Assembly: GCF_015062985.1 (NCBI RefSeq)
Contig: NZ_SUTI01000005.1
Coordinates: 52,328-116,327 of the forward strand
Direction: 5' to 3'
DNA: 64,000 nt
Source: Methanobrevibacter sp.
Lineage (GTDB): Archaea; Methanobacteriota; Methanobacteria; Methanobacteriales; Methanobacteriaceae
The notes beneath the pieces are model-generated. The model was not told where the DNA came from and ran no database searches. It worked only from the letters and a program-made list of their open reading frames with translations. This document shows, piece by piece, positions 1-8,987 of this stretch; within the stretch, counting starts at the first letter, position 1, and each line of letters starts with the position of its first letter. Made by a program: the position numbers and the translations under genes.

Positions 1-1273
1 AATAGCTAGCATATCCTTTTAAATCCAACATTCCATGACCTGAGAAGTTCATGACAATTGTTTTCTCTTCACCAGTTTCTTTGCATTTTAAGGCTTGATC
101 TATAGTAGCTTTAATTGCATGTGTAGTTTCAGGAGCCGGTAAGACACCTTCAGTACGTGCAAAAGTAATTCCCGCTTCGAAACAGTCTCTTTGATGGACG
201 GCAGTAGGATTAATGAAGCCTTCCTTAGTTAAAAGTGAAACAATAGGAGACATTCCATGGTATCTTAATCCTCCGGCGTGGACTGAAGGAGCAACAAAGT
301 CATGACCTAAAGTAAACATCTTGAGCATTGGAGTAAATCCGTTGGAATCACCAAAGTCGTAGTCATAAGATCCCTGGGTAAGTGTTGGACATGCGGTAGG
401 CTCAACTGCGATAAATTCAGTTTCGGAGTTTCCATCTATTTTATCCTTAATGAATGGGAACAAAGAGCCTGCGAAGTTACTTCCACCACCTGCACATGCT
501 ATCATCACATCAGGAGTTTCTTCAGCAATCTCCAATTGGGTTTTCATTTCCTGACCGATGATTGTTTGATGGAGCATTACATGGTTTAAAACACTTCCTA
601 AAGAGTATTTTACTTCATCATTTTCTAAAGCCTCTTCCATAGCTTCTGAAATAGCTACACCCAATGAACCAGGATGGTCCGGGTTGTCAGCCAGGACTTG
701 GCGTCCGACATTTGTATTTTCACTTGGGGAAGCGTAAACGTTTCCGTTATAGATGTTCATGATGTTTTTCCTGTCAGGCTTCTGGTTGAAAGATACCTTA
801 ACCATATAAACTGTACATTCCAAATCAAGAAGATTACATGCAAGGGATAAAGCAGTACCCCATTGGCCTGCACCTGTTTCTGTAGTCAACCTTTCAACAC
901 CTTCCTTTTTAGCAAAATATGCCTGAGGAATAGCGGAATTTAGCTTATGGGAACCTGTAGGGGAGGTGTCTTCCCTTTTGAAGTAGATTTTAGCGGGGGT
1001 ATTGAGGTACTCTTCAAGCCTGTTGGCCCTTACCAAAGGAGTAGGTCTTCCCATTTCCATATATAATTCTCTCACTTCTTCAGGAATTGTAATATAGCGT
1101 TCACTGGCAAATTCCTGTTCTAAAGCTGATTTTGTAAATGCGAGTTGTAATGATGCGATTTGGTCTTTTCCTTCACTGTTTTTAGGAGCGGGAAGTTCAC
1201 AAGGCAAATCCGCAAGCATATTGTACCATTTTTTTGGCACTTCATCTGATGATAATTCAATTTTATAAGTCAT
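1..1273 (-). CDS. trpB: Tryptophan synthase beta-like protein TrpB2 (partial, C-terminus cut by window edge)
   Basis: About 424 codons are visible, so only the last few residues are missing. The protein is a PLP enzyme that makes tryptophan from indole and serine. The PLP lysine lies in GSHKLNSA near residue 110, followed by the glycine-rich ETGAGQWGTA and the phosphate-binding CAGGGSNF. The long N-terminal extension before the PLP lysine, and the lack of an adjacent trpA or other trp gene, fit the TrpB2 subgroup rather than the TrpB1 of the main trp operon. The start is the ATG at 1273-1271. No clear Shine-Dalgarno precedes it and a TATA-like TTTAAAT lies about 25 bases upstream, so the message may be nearly leaderless. 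TGTAC(A/T) boxes overlap the promoter. Confidence 0.93.
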   Translation of the reverse strand, partial: MTYKIELSSDEVPKKWYNMLADLPCELPAPKNSEGKDQIASLQLAFTKSALEQEFASERYITIPEEVRELYMEMGRPTPLVRANRLEEYLNTPAKIYFKREDTSPTGSHKLNSAIPQAYFAKKEGVERLTTETGAGQWGTALSLACNLLDLECTVYMVKVSFNQKPDRKNIMNIYNGNVYASPSENTNVGRQVLADNPDHPGSLGVAISEAMEEALENDEVKYSLGSVLNHVMLHQTIIGQEMKTQLEIAEETPDVMIACAGGGSNFAGSLFPFIKDKIDGNSETEFIAVEPTACPTLTQGSYDYDFGDSNGFTPMLKMFTLGHDFVAPSVHAGGLRYHGMSPIVSLLTKEGFINPTAVHQRDCFEAGITFARTEGVLPAPETTHAIKATIDQALKCKETGEEKTIVMNFSGHGMLDLKGYASY

Positions 1274-1290
1274 AATAATAAGTTGTATGA

Positions 1291-1326
1291 TGTACTATTT
1301 AAAGCTTTGTTGTACAAAAATGTACT
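1291..1326 (-). promoter_or_regulatory. Promoter of trpB2 with TRP-box-like TGTAC(A/T) repeats
   Basis: TGTACT at 1291-1296, TGTACA at 1311-1316 and TGTACT at 1321-1326 surround a minus-strand TATA-like element (1297-1304). TGTACA is the TRP-box core bound by the repressor TrpY in Methanothermobacter thermautotrophicus, where trpB2 is one of its targets. That the same control operates here is inference. The sites also lie just upstream of the divergent gene at 1365. Confidence 0.6.
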
Positions 1327-1364
1327 ATTAAATATATTAATATCATAAGAACCAATTAAAGACT

Positions 1365-2393
1365 ATGAGAATATTAGCAATTGATGTGGGAACAGGAACC
1401 CAGGATATAATGATATATGACACTGAAAAGGAACTGGAAAACTCAATTAAGATAGTTCTACCCTCTCCGCACCTGTTCATATCCCAACAGATAAGGGAAA
1501 CAGAAAATGACATTTATTTCAATGGAGAAATCATGGGCGGAGGAAAAATTAAAAAGAGTATCCTGGAACATATGGAAAAAGGATATAAAGTCGTGATGGA
1601 ACCTAAATGCGCTAAAACCATTCGTGACAATATCGAACAGGTAAAGGCATTGGGAATTGAAATAGCTGACGATTCAAAGGAATACAAGGATTACTCAAAA
1701 ATCACCTTGGGCGACATAAACATTACAAAACTATCCGAATTCCTCTTGGGCTATGACCTTGATTTCGACATCGATAAGATTGCAATAGCTGTGCAGGACC
1801 ATGGCTATAATGAAAACATGGGCGACAGGGACTTCAGATTTGAAAAGATAAGGGAAAAGGTATCCGAGCCGATATCCCCACTTGAATTCGGCTTCAAAGA
1901 TGACATACCGGATTACTTTACAAGAATGAAGGCAGTTAGAAGACAGGTTAAAGATGAAGGAATCGACGATGTGCCTTTAGTGATGGATACAAAGTTCGCA
2001 TCAATTGCCGGAATGTGCTATGACGAAGAGGCCATGAAATTAAACAGTTACATCGTCATTGATATCGGGAACGGACATACGACAGCCGCTTCCATAGAAA
2101 ATGATAAAATTCAGGGTGTCTTTGAACATCACACATCAAGCCTAACCGGAGAATCCCTTGAAAGATACATCAAAAGACTGGCTTCCGGTGAAATTACACA
2201 TGAGGAAGTTCATGAAGACTTTGGGCACGGCGCACATGTATTAAATCCAATATCAAAAATTGAGAAGGTCATTGTAAGCGGACCGAAAAGAGAACTGATT
2301 GAAAAGACCGGCTTGGACTGGCACCATGCAGCTCCCGGAGGGGACGTCATGATGACCGGAACAGTAGGTTTGATTAAAACAGCAATGAGATAG
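1365..2393 (+). CDS. DUF1786 family protein with an actin-like (ASKHA) ATPase fold signature
   Basis: This is a 342-residue conserved archaeal protein of unknown function. The N-terminus ILAIDVGTGTQDIMIYD (residues 3-19) looks like a phosphate-1 loop of sugar kinase/Hsp70/actin-type ATPases. A second glycine-rich loop, VIDIGNGHTTAA, near residue 231 looks like the phosphate-2 loop, and VSGPKREL follows. Relatives are sometimes annotated as pyruvate formate-lyase activating enzyme-related, but no radical SAM CxxxCxxC motif is present, so that label is not supported here. It is divergent from trpB2 and is followed after five bases by a PHP-domain gene, so the two are probably co-transcribed. 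The start has a TATA-like TTAAATATATTAA about 25-35 bases upstream and no strong Shine-Dalgarno. Confidence 0.75.
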   Translation: MRILAIDVGTGTQDIMIYDTEKELENSIKIVLPSPHLFISQQIRETENDIYFNGEIMGGGKIKKSILEHMEKGYKVVMEPKCAKTIRDNIEQVKALGIEIADDSKEYKDYSKITLGDINITKLSEFLLGYDLDFDIDKIAIAVQDHGYNENMGDRDFRFEKIREKVSEPISPLEFGFKDDIPDYFTRMKAVRRQVKDEGIDDVPLVMDTKFASIAGMCYDEEAMKLNSYIVIDIGNGHTTAASIENDKIQGVFEHHTSSLTGESLERYIKRLASGEITHEEVHEDFGHGAHVLNPISKIEKVIVSGPKRELIEKTGLDWHHAAPGGDVMMTGTVGLIKTAMR

Positions 2394-2398
2394 ATAAA

Positions 2399-3058
2399 AT
2401 GTTTAAAATGGACTCCCACATTCACAGCGAATACTCGCCGGATTCAAATTCAAAAATTGATGATATTCTAAAAACCGCCAATGAAAGAAATATTGACATA
2501 ATTGCAATAAGTGATCATAATACCGTTGACGGAACAAGTGAAGTTATGCAAAAAACAAGGAATACAGATATACTTGCCATTCCATCTATTGAAATTTCTT
2601 CAAGTAAAGGCCATATTCTTGGTTTTGGGTGTGAGGAAAATATACCTCGTGACTTAGAACCGGCAGATACTATTGACAGAATTCATGATTTAGGTGGTCT
2701 TGCAATAATACCTCATCCATACTGTTTTTACAGACATGGTCTGTTATGCAAAAGTGATTATAGGGACTTGAAAATTGATGCGATTGAAACAAAAAATGCC
2801 AGATTCATAGTGGGATACTGCAACAGAAAGGGAAAAAATCTATCAAAAAAGGAAAGCATTCCCGGATTGGGTGCAAGCGATGCTCATTACTGGAAATTTG
2901 TAGGAGATTGCTACAGTTTAATAGAATGTGAAAAAGATATTGACAGTGTATTGAAAGCAATAAAAAAAGGCAAAGTGAAAGCCCAAGGAAAAGGAACTTC
3001 AAATATTCTGCTTTCAAAATATCTCTTTGAAAGGAATATCCTAAAGAAATTTGATTAA
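2399..3058 (+). CDS. PHP domain metal-dependent phosphoesterase
   Basis: This is a 219-residue cytoplasmic protein of the PHP superfamily. The metal-binding histidines and acids are visible in order: DSHIHSEYSPDS (H7, H9), ISDHNTVDG near residue 40, IPHPYCF near 104 and GLGASDAHYW near 157. Single-domain PHP proteins of this type hydrolyse phosphate esters or nucleotides; the substrate cannot be read from the sequence. It starts five bases after the DUF1786 gene and has a GAGATAGAT stretch before the ATG at 2399. An internal ATG at 2408 would give the shorter form beginning MDSHIH. Confidence 0.85.
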   Translation: MFKMDSHIHSEYSPDSNSKIDDILKTANERNIDIIAISDHNTVDGTSEVMQKTRNTDILAIPSIEISSSKGHILGFGCEENIPRDLEPADTIDRIHDLGGLAIIPHPYCFYRHGLLCKSDYRDLKIDAIETKNARFIVGYCNRKGKNLSKKESIPGLGASDAHYWKFVGDCYSLIECEKDIDSVLKAIKKGKVKAQGKGTSNILLSKYLFERNILKKFD

Positions 3059-3066
3059 AAAGAGTT

Positions 3067-3342
3067 TCATTCACTCTTTTCAATTAAAATTTCTATAATG
3101 GAAACATTAGTTTTTTCGTTGTTATAGTTTTCAATTTCTTCAGTAGAAATTTGAATATCTGTAACATCAGCTTCTGGAACAAACCTATTTCTAACGATTT
3201 CAGCAGCGTCAACTGCACGACTAATAGCTTTTCCCCTTGCACGAAGAACAACACTATCAGATCCTTCATTAAATTGAGTAACAACTGCCAAAACATAATT
3301 CATAACAGGTTTACTTCCAACAAATATTGTATTATTCTCCAT
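3067..3342 (-). CDS. albA: Alba DNA/RNA-binding chromatin protein
   Basis: This is a 91-residue protein that matches the Alba (Sac10b) family along its length: the N-terminal IFVGSKPVMNYVLAVVTQF strand-helix, the RARGKAISRAVDAAEIVRNRF helix and a C-terminal strand ending in IIEILIEKSE. Alba dimers coat double-stranded DNA and RNA in archaea. The start is supported by GGTGA six bases upstream of the ATG. It is convergent with the PHP gene, nine bases apart. A histone gene lies 15 kb away, so this cell has both chromatin protein types, as is usual in Methanobacteriales. Confidence 0.95.
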   Translation of the reverse strand: MENNTIFVGSKPVMNYVLAVVTQFNEGSDSVVLRARGKAISRAVDAAEIVRNRFVPEADVTDIQISTEEIENYNNEKTNVSIIEILIEKSE

Positions 3343-3541
3343 TTTAATTCACCATATAACTATTAGTCATAGATGTATATAAAATTTTACATATTTAACT
3401 AATAATTATTAAACAGTGAAATACTATTAATGAATATTTTATAAAGTATATATAAATATAAAAATGAATTTTTGAACATAAGAAAGCATTAAAAAAAATA
3501 AATAAAAAAAATATAAAAAAATTGAAAAAAATTAAATAATA

Positions 3542-5074
3542 TTAAATTGACCTTTTAATCAGCAGCAATTTATTTATCGAATCAAGAATCGCCAATATAC
3601 TGGCCATTACAATATCCTGATTGATTGACCTTCCGGTGGACGTGTTGCCCTCAGGATCCGAACAGATTACAAATACGTCCGCCAAAGCATCGGTACCGCC
3701 GTTAATAGCTTCCAGATTATACTCTTCAAGTTCAATATTGACTGTGTCATGAATCAAAGTACGAATAGCTTTCAATGATGCGTCAACAGGACCTACACCA
3801 GTACTTGCAGTTTCCTTTTCGACGCCGTCGATTTCCAGCTTGACTGTAGCAGTAGGTGAAACGTTTGCCCCCATGGAAATGCTTAATCCTTTAATGACAA
3901 TAGGAGTTTCGCGAGCTGAAGAAAGTTCAGTGATTGCAATAGCTACCAAATCATCGTCGGTGACGCATTTACCACTATCGCCTAAGGATTTGATTTCATC
4001 AAAAACTTTGCAGAACTGTTCTTCATTCAAGTCAATATGATACTCCTTAAGCTTGGATTTCAATGCATTGGCTCCGGTGTGTTTGCCCAAAACAATGCGC
4101 CTGGAGTGACCCACCATTTCAGGAGAAATCGGTTCATAAGTTGATGAATTGTTTAAGATACCATGGACATGGATGCCTGATTCATGCGCAAAGGCATTGT
4201 CGCCGACAATAGGCTTGTTTACAGGCATCTTCACACCTGTCAATCTGCCTACCAGATTGGATAAACTGTATAGTCTAGTGGTGTCAAGACCCAAATCTAT
4301 TCCATAGGCAACCTTAAGCGTCATGACCAATTCCTCCAAAGAGCAGTTACCTGTCCTTTCACCTAATCCATTGACTGTTACATGAGCCTGATTAGCTCCG
4401 CATTCAATAGCTGTCAATGTATTTGCGGTAGCAAGTCCGAAATCATTGTGGAAATGTACGCTTATTGGAATGCTGAATTGATCTTTAAGATATGTAATCA
4501 GTTCGCGGGCATGGACCGGAGTCAATACGCCAACAGTGTCTGGAACATCCAAAAAATCACATCCGGCATCAATAACTTCGCCAAATACCTCAGTCAAGAA
4601 TTCTTTTTCTGTTCGTGTGGCATCTTCAGCTGAAAACTCCACAGTCAGGCCATGGTCCTTAGCATATTCAATTGCTTCGACAGCGGTTTCGATGATTTTT
4701 TCCTTTGACATTTTAAGTTTATAATCACGATGTAGCGGGGAAGTGCCAATGAAAGAATGAACATAGCCTAAATCGGCATCAATGACAGCATCGATGTCAC
4801 TTTTAAGTGAACGTGCCAAACCAACAAGGGTTGAATCCAAATCTAAAGCACCAATTCTTTTGGCTGATTCTATTTCACCTTTGGAAGATGCGGGAAAACC
4901 GACTTCAATCTTGTCAACTCCCAGGTTGTTGAGCTTCTGGGCGATTTGGATTTTTTCATCAACAGTCAAGGCGACGCCGGGAGTTTGCTCGCCGTCCCTT
5001 AAGGTTGTATCAAAAATGTAGATTTTATCGGCCAGATTCATATTTTCATTTTTCTGAATTTCAATATTTCTCAT
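3542..5074 (-). CDS. leuA: 2-isopropylmalate synthase / citramalate synthase family enzyme
   Basis: This 510-residue enzyme condenses acetyl-CoA with a 2-oxo acid. The catalytic TIM barrel starts with IFDTTLRDGEQTPGV (residues 24-38). The metal-binding histidines are in SVHFHNDFGLA, and the barrel ends with VNGLGERTGNCSLEE and AFAHESGIHVHG. The C-terminal third is a LeuA allosteric (dimerisation) domain, present in LeuA and CimA but absent from AksA. VEFSAEDATRTE, VPDTVGV and YEPISPEMVGH look closer to methanogen LeuA than to CimA, but (R)-citramalate synthase cannot be excluded. AAGGTGT lies seven bases before the ATG at 5074. The leuCD-leuB operon is 39 kb away. Confidence 0.8.
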   Translation of the reverse strand: MRNIEIQKNENMNLADKIYIFDTTLRDGEQTPGVALTVDEKIQIAQKLNNLGVDKIEVGFPASSKGEIESAKRIGALDLDSTLVGLARSLKSDIDAVIDADLGYVHSFIGTSPLHRDYKLKMSKEKIIETAVEAIEYAKDHGLTVEFSAEDATRTEKEFLTEVFGEVIDAGCDFLDVPDTVGVLTPVHARELITYLKDQFSIPISVHFHNDFGLATANTLTAIECGANQAHVTVNGLGERTGNCSLEELVMTLKVAYGIDLGLDTTRLYSLSNLVGRLTGVKMPVNKPIVGDNAFAHESGIHVHGILNNSSTYEPISPEMVGHSRRIVLGKHTGANALKSKLKEYHIDLNEEQFCKVFDEIKSLGDSGKCVTDDDLVAIAITELSSARETPIVIKGLSISMGANVSPTATVKLEIDGVEKETASTGVGPVDASLKAIRTLIHDTVNIELEEYNLEAINGGTDALADVFVICSDPEGNTSTGRSINQDIVMASILAILDSINKLLLIKRSI

Positions 5075-5118
5075 CGAATTACACCTTGATAATAGTTATA
5101 TCTTAATGAAATAAAAAA

Positions 5119-6321
5119 TTATTTTTTATTTTTGAGTTTTCTTGCAACAACTATGGCTAAAACAATTACAATTATTAGAATAGCTATTGAATAATACATT
5201 TGGGTTGATCCCGGAACTTCATGCTTATCTATATTCAATGAATAAAGATATCCTGCATCGTCACCGAAAAAGAGGCTGTTGCCATAGATGACCGGTGAGG
5301 AAGTAATTGCAGAATTGAACAATACAGTACCAGGATTATAAGTGAATTCCTCAATACCTGTATATTTATTCAAGACATATAAATTGCCGTTGTTGGATGC
5401 GAATGCAATCAAATTATCCTTTAATGCTGCTGTTGAGCGAATCTTATCACCGACAGGATGGCTCCACTTTACGGTTCCGTCCCTGATGTCGATGCATGTC
5501 AAATTGCCCTCATCCGAACCTATATATACGCTGCAGTCATGTTCATTGATTGTCGGTGAAGAAACTATCTTATTGTTCAAATCCACTTTCCAAATCAAAT
5601 CCCCTTCAGACTCGTTCAAGCAATATAAATTGCCGTCGCTTGAACCGAAAATGACAGTATCGTTGACAAAAGCCGGAGAAGAGAGGATTTCATCGCCTGT
5701 TGTAAAATCCCAATTTGTCTTATTATCTGTTCCAACGCAGTATAATTTGGCATTTGTTGAACCGATATAGATTGAATCGTTGACTACTATCGGTGAAGAC
5801 TTAAGTTCACCGTCCAATTTTACATCTAAAACCGCATCACCCTTCTTATCCAAACCGTATAGATGACCGTCATTGCTTCCAAAGTATACTACATCATCAT
5901 CGAAAAATGGAGTTGATTCAACGCAATCGCAATCATATTCCCATTCGATTTCATGGTCGTTGATGTCAATGGCCTTCAAACCATCTTCACATCCTATATA
6001 CAGCATGCTGGAATTCAGGATTGGTGAAGAATTTGTCTTGGCGTCCAAATCCAAGTCCCATTCCTTTTCACCGGTCTCCATGTTTATGGCATTCAAAATT
6101 CCATCCGCTGAAACTACATAAATATAATCCTCATAAATTGCAGGGGAGGAATGAACAGGAGATCCCATATTGAAAGTCCAAAGATTAGTTACGAAATCGG
6201 ATGCGTCCTCCCTATAACCGCTGTGGTCTATTCCACCAGCAAATGAATTCCAATTTTCTGCAGCAATTGGAGATAAGCATACAAGACATATTATAAAACC
6301 AATTAAAAATTTTTTAAACAT
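5119..6321 (-). CDS. Secreted, membrane-anchored PQQ-like beta-propeller protein
   Basis: This 400-residue protein has an N-terminal signal peptide (MFKKFLIGFIICLVCLSPIAA) and a C-terminal transmembrane anchor near residues 372-395 followed by RKLKNKK. Between them are about eight repeats of the pattern SSP-x(7)-YxGSxDGxLYxL typical of PQQ-like (WD40-related) beta-propeller blades. No PQQ-binding residues can be inferred, and such propellers often act as protein-binding scaffolds. It lies 11 bases downstream of an ABC permease gene in the same orientation and closes a PadR-ATPase-permease-propeller operon, so it may act outside the membrane with the exporter. This functional link is inference from context. 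Confidence 0.85.
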   Translation of the reverse strand: MFKKFLIGFIICLVCLSPIAAENWNSFAGGIDHSGYREDASDFVTNLWTFNMGSPVHSSPAIYEDYIYVVSADGILNAINMETGEKEWDLDLDAKTNSSPILNSSMLYIGCEDGLKAIDINDHEIEWEYDCDCVESTPFFDDDVVYFGSNDGHLYGLDKKGDAVLDVKLDGELKSSPIVVNDSIYIGSTNAKLYCVGTDNKTNWDFTTGDEILSSPAFVNDTVIFGSSDGNLYCLNESEGDLIWKVDLNNKIVSSPTINEHDCSVYIGSDEGNLTCIDIRDGTVKWSHPVGDKIRSTAALKDNLIAFASNNGNLYVLNKYTGIEEFTYNPGTVLFNSAITSSPVIYGNSLFFGDDAGYLYSLNIDKHEVPGSTQMYYSIAILIIVIVLAIVVARKLKNKK

Positions 6322-6332
6322 TATTAAACCCC

Positions 6333-7493
6333 CTATACATCCCTGTTAAATCTTTTTACTCCAACTATAAAGAACAAAAGAGTAAAACCTAATAAAACTA
6401 CTAAGTCAAACCAGACATCACCTAAAGTTTGTCCCTTAAGCATGATTCCCCTCATGGCATCATTCAAGTATGTCAATGGAAATATGTAAGCCAGCTTCTG
6501 TAAAATCCAAGGCATTGTTTCTATCGGATAAAATACTCCTGAAACAAACATCATTGGCATCGAAAACGGAAGGGATATCTGAGCATAGTCCTCCTGTGTT
6601 GAAGTTCTTGCAGAAAGCATGATACCAAAGCCGACAAAACACAATGCTCCAACGACAAGGACAATGAAGGTCTGCAGGAAACCGCCCTTGATGCTGACAT
6701 TGAACAATAATACCGCCATGAAAATTAATATCAATGCCCTTACCAATTCGATTAATAGCTTTGCGGCTATCTTTCCGCCTATAACTGTGGAGACTGAAGT
6801 CGGGGTCATGAACAATCTTGCAAGTTCGCCTGTTTCCCTTTCACCTGCTATTGTTGCGCCCATACCCATCATACAGCTCATCATTATTGTCATTCCTAAA
6901 ATCGCCGGAACCAAAAAGTCAATGTATTTGATATTCCCATAAATCCTGTTGATGTGTAGACTGATGTCATCCTTAAAATTATTCAACGAATGGCCTAAGG
7001 AAGGAGCCACATTGGCATTCTGTGTTGAAACGCTGGTTTGAGCGGCTACCATATTGGACAATCTATAAAAGATTCCCTGGGTTGAAGATTCAAGGATTTG
7101 AGATGCCATCTGATCTGACGTATCAAGGTAAAGGGACACTGATTTCTGCCTGGACGAATTGTCATCATAATCGGATGGCAGAATTATGGCCGCTTTAACC
7201 TCGCCCGAATCTACCCTCTCTTTACCGTCACTCAGGCTGTCAATCACTTCAACAACATGATATGTTTCTGTTGATTTGATTGTGTCAAGTGTCAAATCAG
7301 TCAAATTGCCGTCACTTTGGGAAACTACAACTATCGGCAAATCTGTCATTTCTCCACCCATTCCATAACCAAAAAGCAAAATCATGATTATTGGAAAGGC
7401 CAGGATTGATATCAATCTTGCAGGATGTCTTTTTAAACTGATCAATTCTTTTTTAATCATCCACCAGAATTTCTTAGGCTCTATCATCTTCAT
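6333..7493 (-). CDS. ABC-2 type transporter permease
   Basis: This 386-residue membrane protein has one transmembrane helix near residues 24-46, a large extracytoplasmic domain (about residues 50-190) and a block of five C-terminal helices from about residue 195. This is the ABC2_membrane_3 architecture of drug, lipid or peptide exporters. The conserved ERETGELARLFMTP segment, which contacts the ATPase, is visible near residue 217. It overlaps the end of the ATPase gene by 20 bases, so the two are translationally coupled. The substrate is unknown. The control gene is a PadR regulator, a family that often governs drug-type ABC exporters. Confidence 0.9.
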   Translation of the reverse strand: MKMIEPKKFWWMIKKELISLKRHPARLISILAFPIIMILLFGYGMGGEMTDLPIVVVSQSDGNLTDLTLDTIKSTETYHVVEVIDSLSDGKERVDSGEVKAAIILPSDYDDNSSRQKSVSLYLDTSDQMASQILESSTQGIFYRLSNMVAAQTSVSTQNANVAPSLGHSLNNFKDDISLHINRIYGNIKYIDFLVPAILGMTIMMSCMMGMGATIAGERETGELARLFMTPTSVSTVIGGKIAAKLLIELVRALILIFMAVLLFNVSIKGGFLQTFIVLVVGALCFVGFGIMLSARTSTQEDYAQISLPFSMPMMFVSGVFYPIETMPWILQKLAYIFPLTYLNDAMRGIMLKGQTLGDVWFDLVVLLGFTLLFFIVGVKRFNRDV

Positions 7494-8523
7494 TCACCTC
7501 AGATGTTGATTTAATAAATACATCTTCAAGAGACGGTTCTTCAGTGTAAATCGATTTGATAATAGCTCCTGAAGAAATTATCTGATTCAATACATTTTGA
7601 ACAGCCATATCATCAAAGCTGTCAATTCTTAAATTTATTCTGCCGTTTTTAGCTATTTCCATACTTTTTACATCTTCTGATTGGTTAATGGATTCAAGAA
7701 TGCTGTCATCACAATCCTTTAAAAGAACTGACATCTTCTTTTGGCTAAGCTTTTCCAAATCATCATTGCATGAAAGTGAAACTTCATTCTCATCTGAAAT
7801 CTTGCTCAGGGCATTTGTGATTTCCTGCTTATTGCTTTCCAAAAGAGCATCCTTAAGACCTTGAGGCGTATCATAAGCTACAAGATTGCCTGTATTGATG
7901 ATTCCAACATTGTCACAAAGCATATCCACTTCGTGCATATCATGGGAACACAATATTATTGTATGCCCATTATCATTCAATTCCCTTATCAAGTCCCATA
8001 ATGTGCGTTTTGTAGTCGGATCAAGCCCTATGGTAGGTTCATCCAAAAATAGAATGTCAGGCCTGTGAACCAGACTGGCAACAAGGGAAGCCTTTTGTTT
8101 TTGACCTCCTGAAAGCTGTCCAACACGCTTGTCCTTTGCATATTTAATGTCAACAAGTTCCATTAAATCCTCTATACGTGAATCCCTTTCATCCTTGGGA
8201 ACTCCATAATAGTCCGCACACAACTGTGAGTTTTCCATTACAGTCAAATCCTTATACAAGCTGACCTGCTGAGGAACCATTCCCAAAAGGTTTCTTACAT
8301 CATCAGGATTTTTTTGAACATCAAAACCACCGACAGTTGCTCTTCCTGATGTAGGCTGTATCAAACAAGTGAGCATTTTAATTGTAGTTGTTTTACCCGC
8401 TCCATTCGGACCCAACATTCCGAAAATGGTTTCTTTGGGAATCTCCAAGTTAAGAGAATTAACAGCAATAAAGCCCTTATCGTAAATTTTGGTAAGATTT
8501 TCCGTTTCAATTGCGTTTTTCAT
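7474..8523 (-). CDS. ABC transporter ATP-binding protein
   Basis: This 349-residue protein is the cytoplasmic nucleotide-binding subunit partnering the adjacent permease. Walker A is GPNGAGKTTT near residue 39, the Q-loop is MVPQQ near 82, the signature motif LSGGQKQ is near 139 and Walker B is ILFLDEPTIGLDP near 158, with the switch histidine in CSHDMHE. The C-terminal 120 residues form the DUF4162-like extension common in exporter ATPases. The ATG at 8523 lies inside the end of the padR gene (17-base overlap), which makes a polycistronic message likely. Confidence 0.93.
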   Translation of the reverse strand: MKNAIETENLTKIYDKGFIAVNSLNLEIPKETIFGMLGPNGAGKTTTIKMLTCLIQPTSGRATVGGFDVQKNPDDVRNLLGMVPQQVSLYKDLTVMENSQLCADYYGVPKDERDSRIEDLMELVDIKYAKDKRVGQLSGGQKQKASLVASLVHRPDILFLDEPTIGLDPTTKRTLWDLIRELNDNGHTIILCSHDMHEVDMLCDNVGIINTGNLVAYDTPQGLKDALLESNKQEITNALSKISDENEVSLSCNDDLEKLSQKKMSVLLKDCDDSILESINQSEDVKSMEIAKNGRINLRIDSFDDMAVQNVLNQIISSGAIIKSIYTEEPSLEDVFIKSTSEVNEDDRA

Positions 8524-8920
8524 TGTTAAACTCCCTTCCTGTCATGTCTTCAAAAAAAGTTAACCAATAAGGATTTTCCAATAAGGAATTCATACTTTTC
8601 TGAATCTGATTAAGAAGTTCTGTTCCCTCATCGGTTATTGAATAATACTTTACCCGCTTATTATTTTCATTCACTTTCCACTCACCAACAATCAAACCCT
8701 TTTTTTCCATTTTTGATAAAATCGGATATATCTTGCTGGAATTGAAGTTCAATTCGCAATTCGAATTCTCAAAATTAAAGAATTCCTCCAATTTCTTCAT
8801 GATGCCATAACCGTGAATAGGCTCCTTAGAGATAATCCAGAGAATCAGCTTATGTGTTATTCCATTGGAAAAGTGTTTAAGGAGCTTTTGGCGAGTTTCA
8901 TCAAAATTTTCATCTGTCAT
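8507..8920 (-). CDS. PadR family transcriptional regulator
   Basis: This 137-residue winged-helix protein matches the PadR family: HKLILWIISKEPIHGYGIMKKLEEFF (about residues 22-47), then the wing region SSKIYPILSKMEKKGLI and KYYSITDEGTELL. It is the first gene of the operon with an ABC exporter, consistent with auto-regulation and ligand-dependent derepression of the pump. AAGGTGA precedes the ATG. A near-perfect palindrome overlapping the divergent promoter region (8931-8947) is a candidate operator. Confidence 0.9.
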   Translation of the reverse strand: MTDENFDETRQKLLKHFSNGITHKLILWIISKEPIHGYGIMKKLEEFFNFENSNCELNFNSSKIYPILSKMEKKGLIVGEWKVNENNKRVKYYSITDEGTELLNQIQKSMNSLLENPYWLTFFEDMTGREFNNEKRN

Positions 8921-8930
8921 TTTTCACCTT

Positions 8931-8954
8931 ATGTCAAAATTTGATATATATAAG
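8931..8954. promoter_or_regulatory. Divergent promoter with candidate PadR operator palindrome
   Basis: The 67-base gap between padR and the gene at 8988 contains ATGTCAAAATTTGATAT (8931-8947), a 17-base palindrome about a central A with one mismatched pair. It runs into ATATATAAG, a TATA-like element readable on both strands. PadR regulators commonly bind ATGT-N-ACAT-like palindromes over their own promoter; binding here is inferred. Confidence 0.45.
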
Positions 8955-8987
8955 CATTTATTATATTTACATTACTAATATATAAAC

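Noticed and set aside
2210..2425. Antisense reading frame over the end of the DUF1786 gene
   Set aside because: It lies opposite a well-supported gene and has no ribosome binding site or recognisable domain. The same applies to the many other antisense frames across the window.
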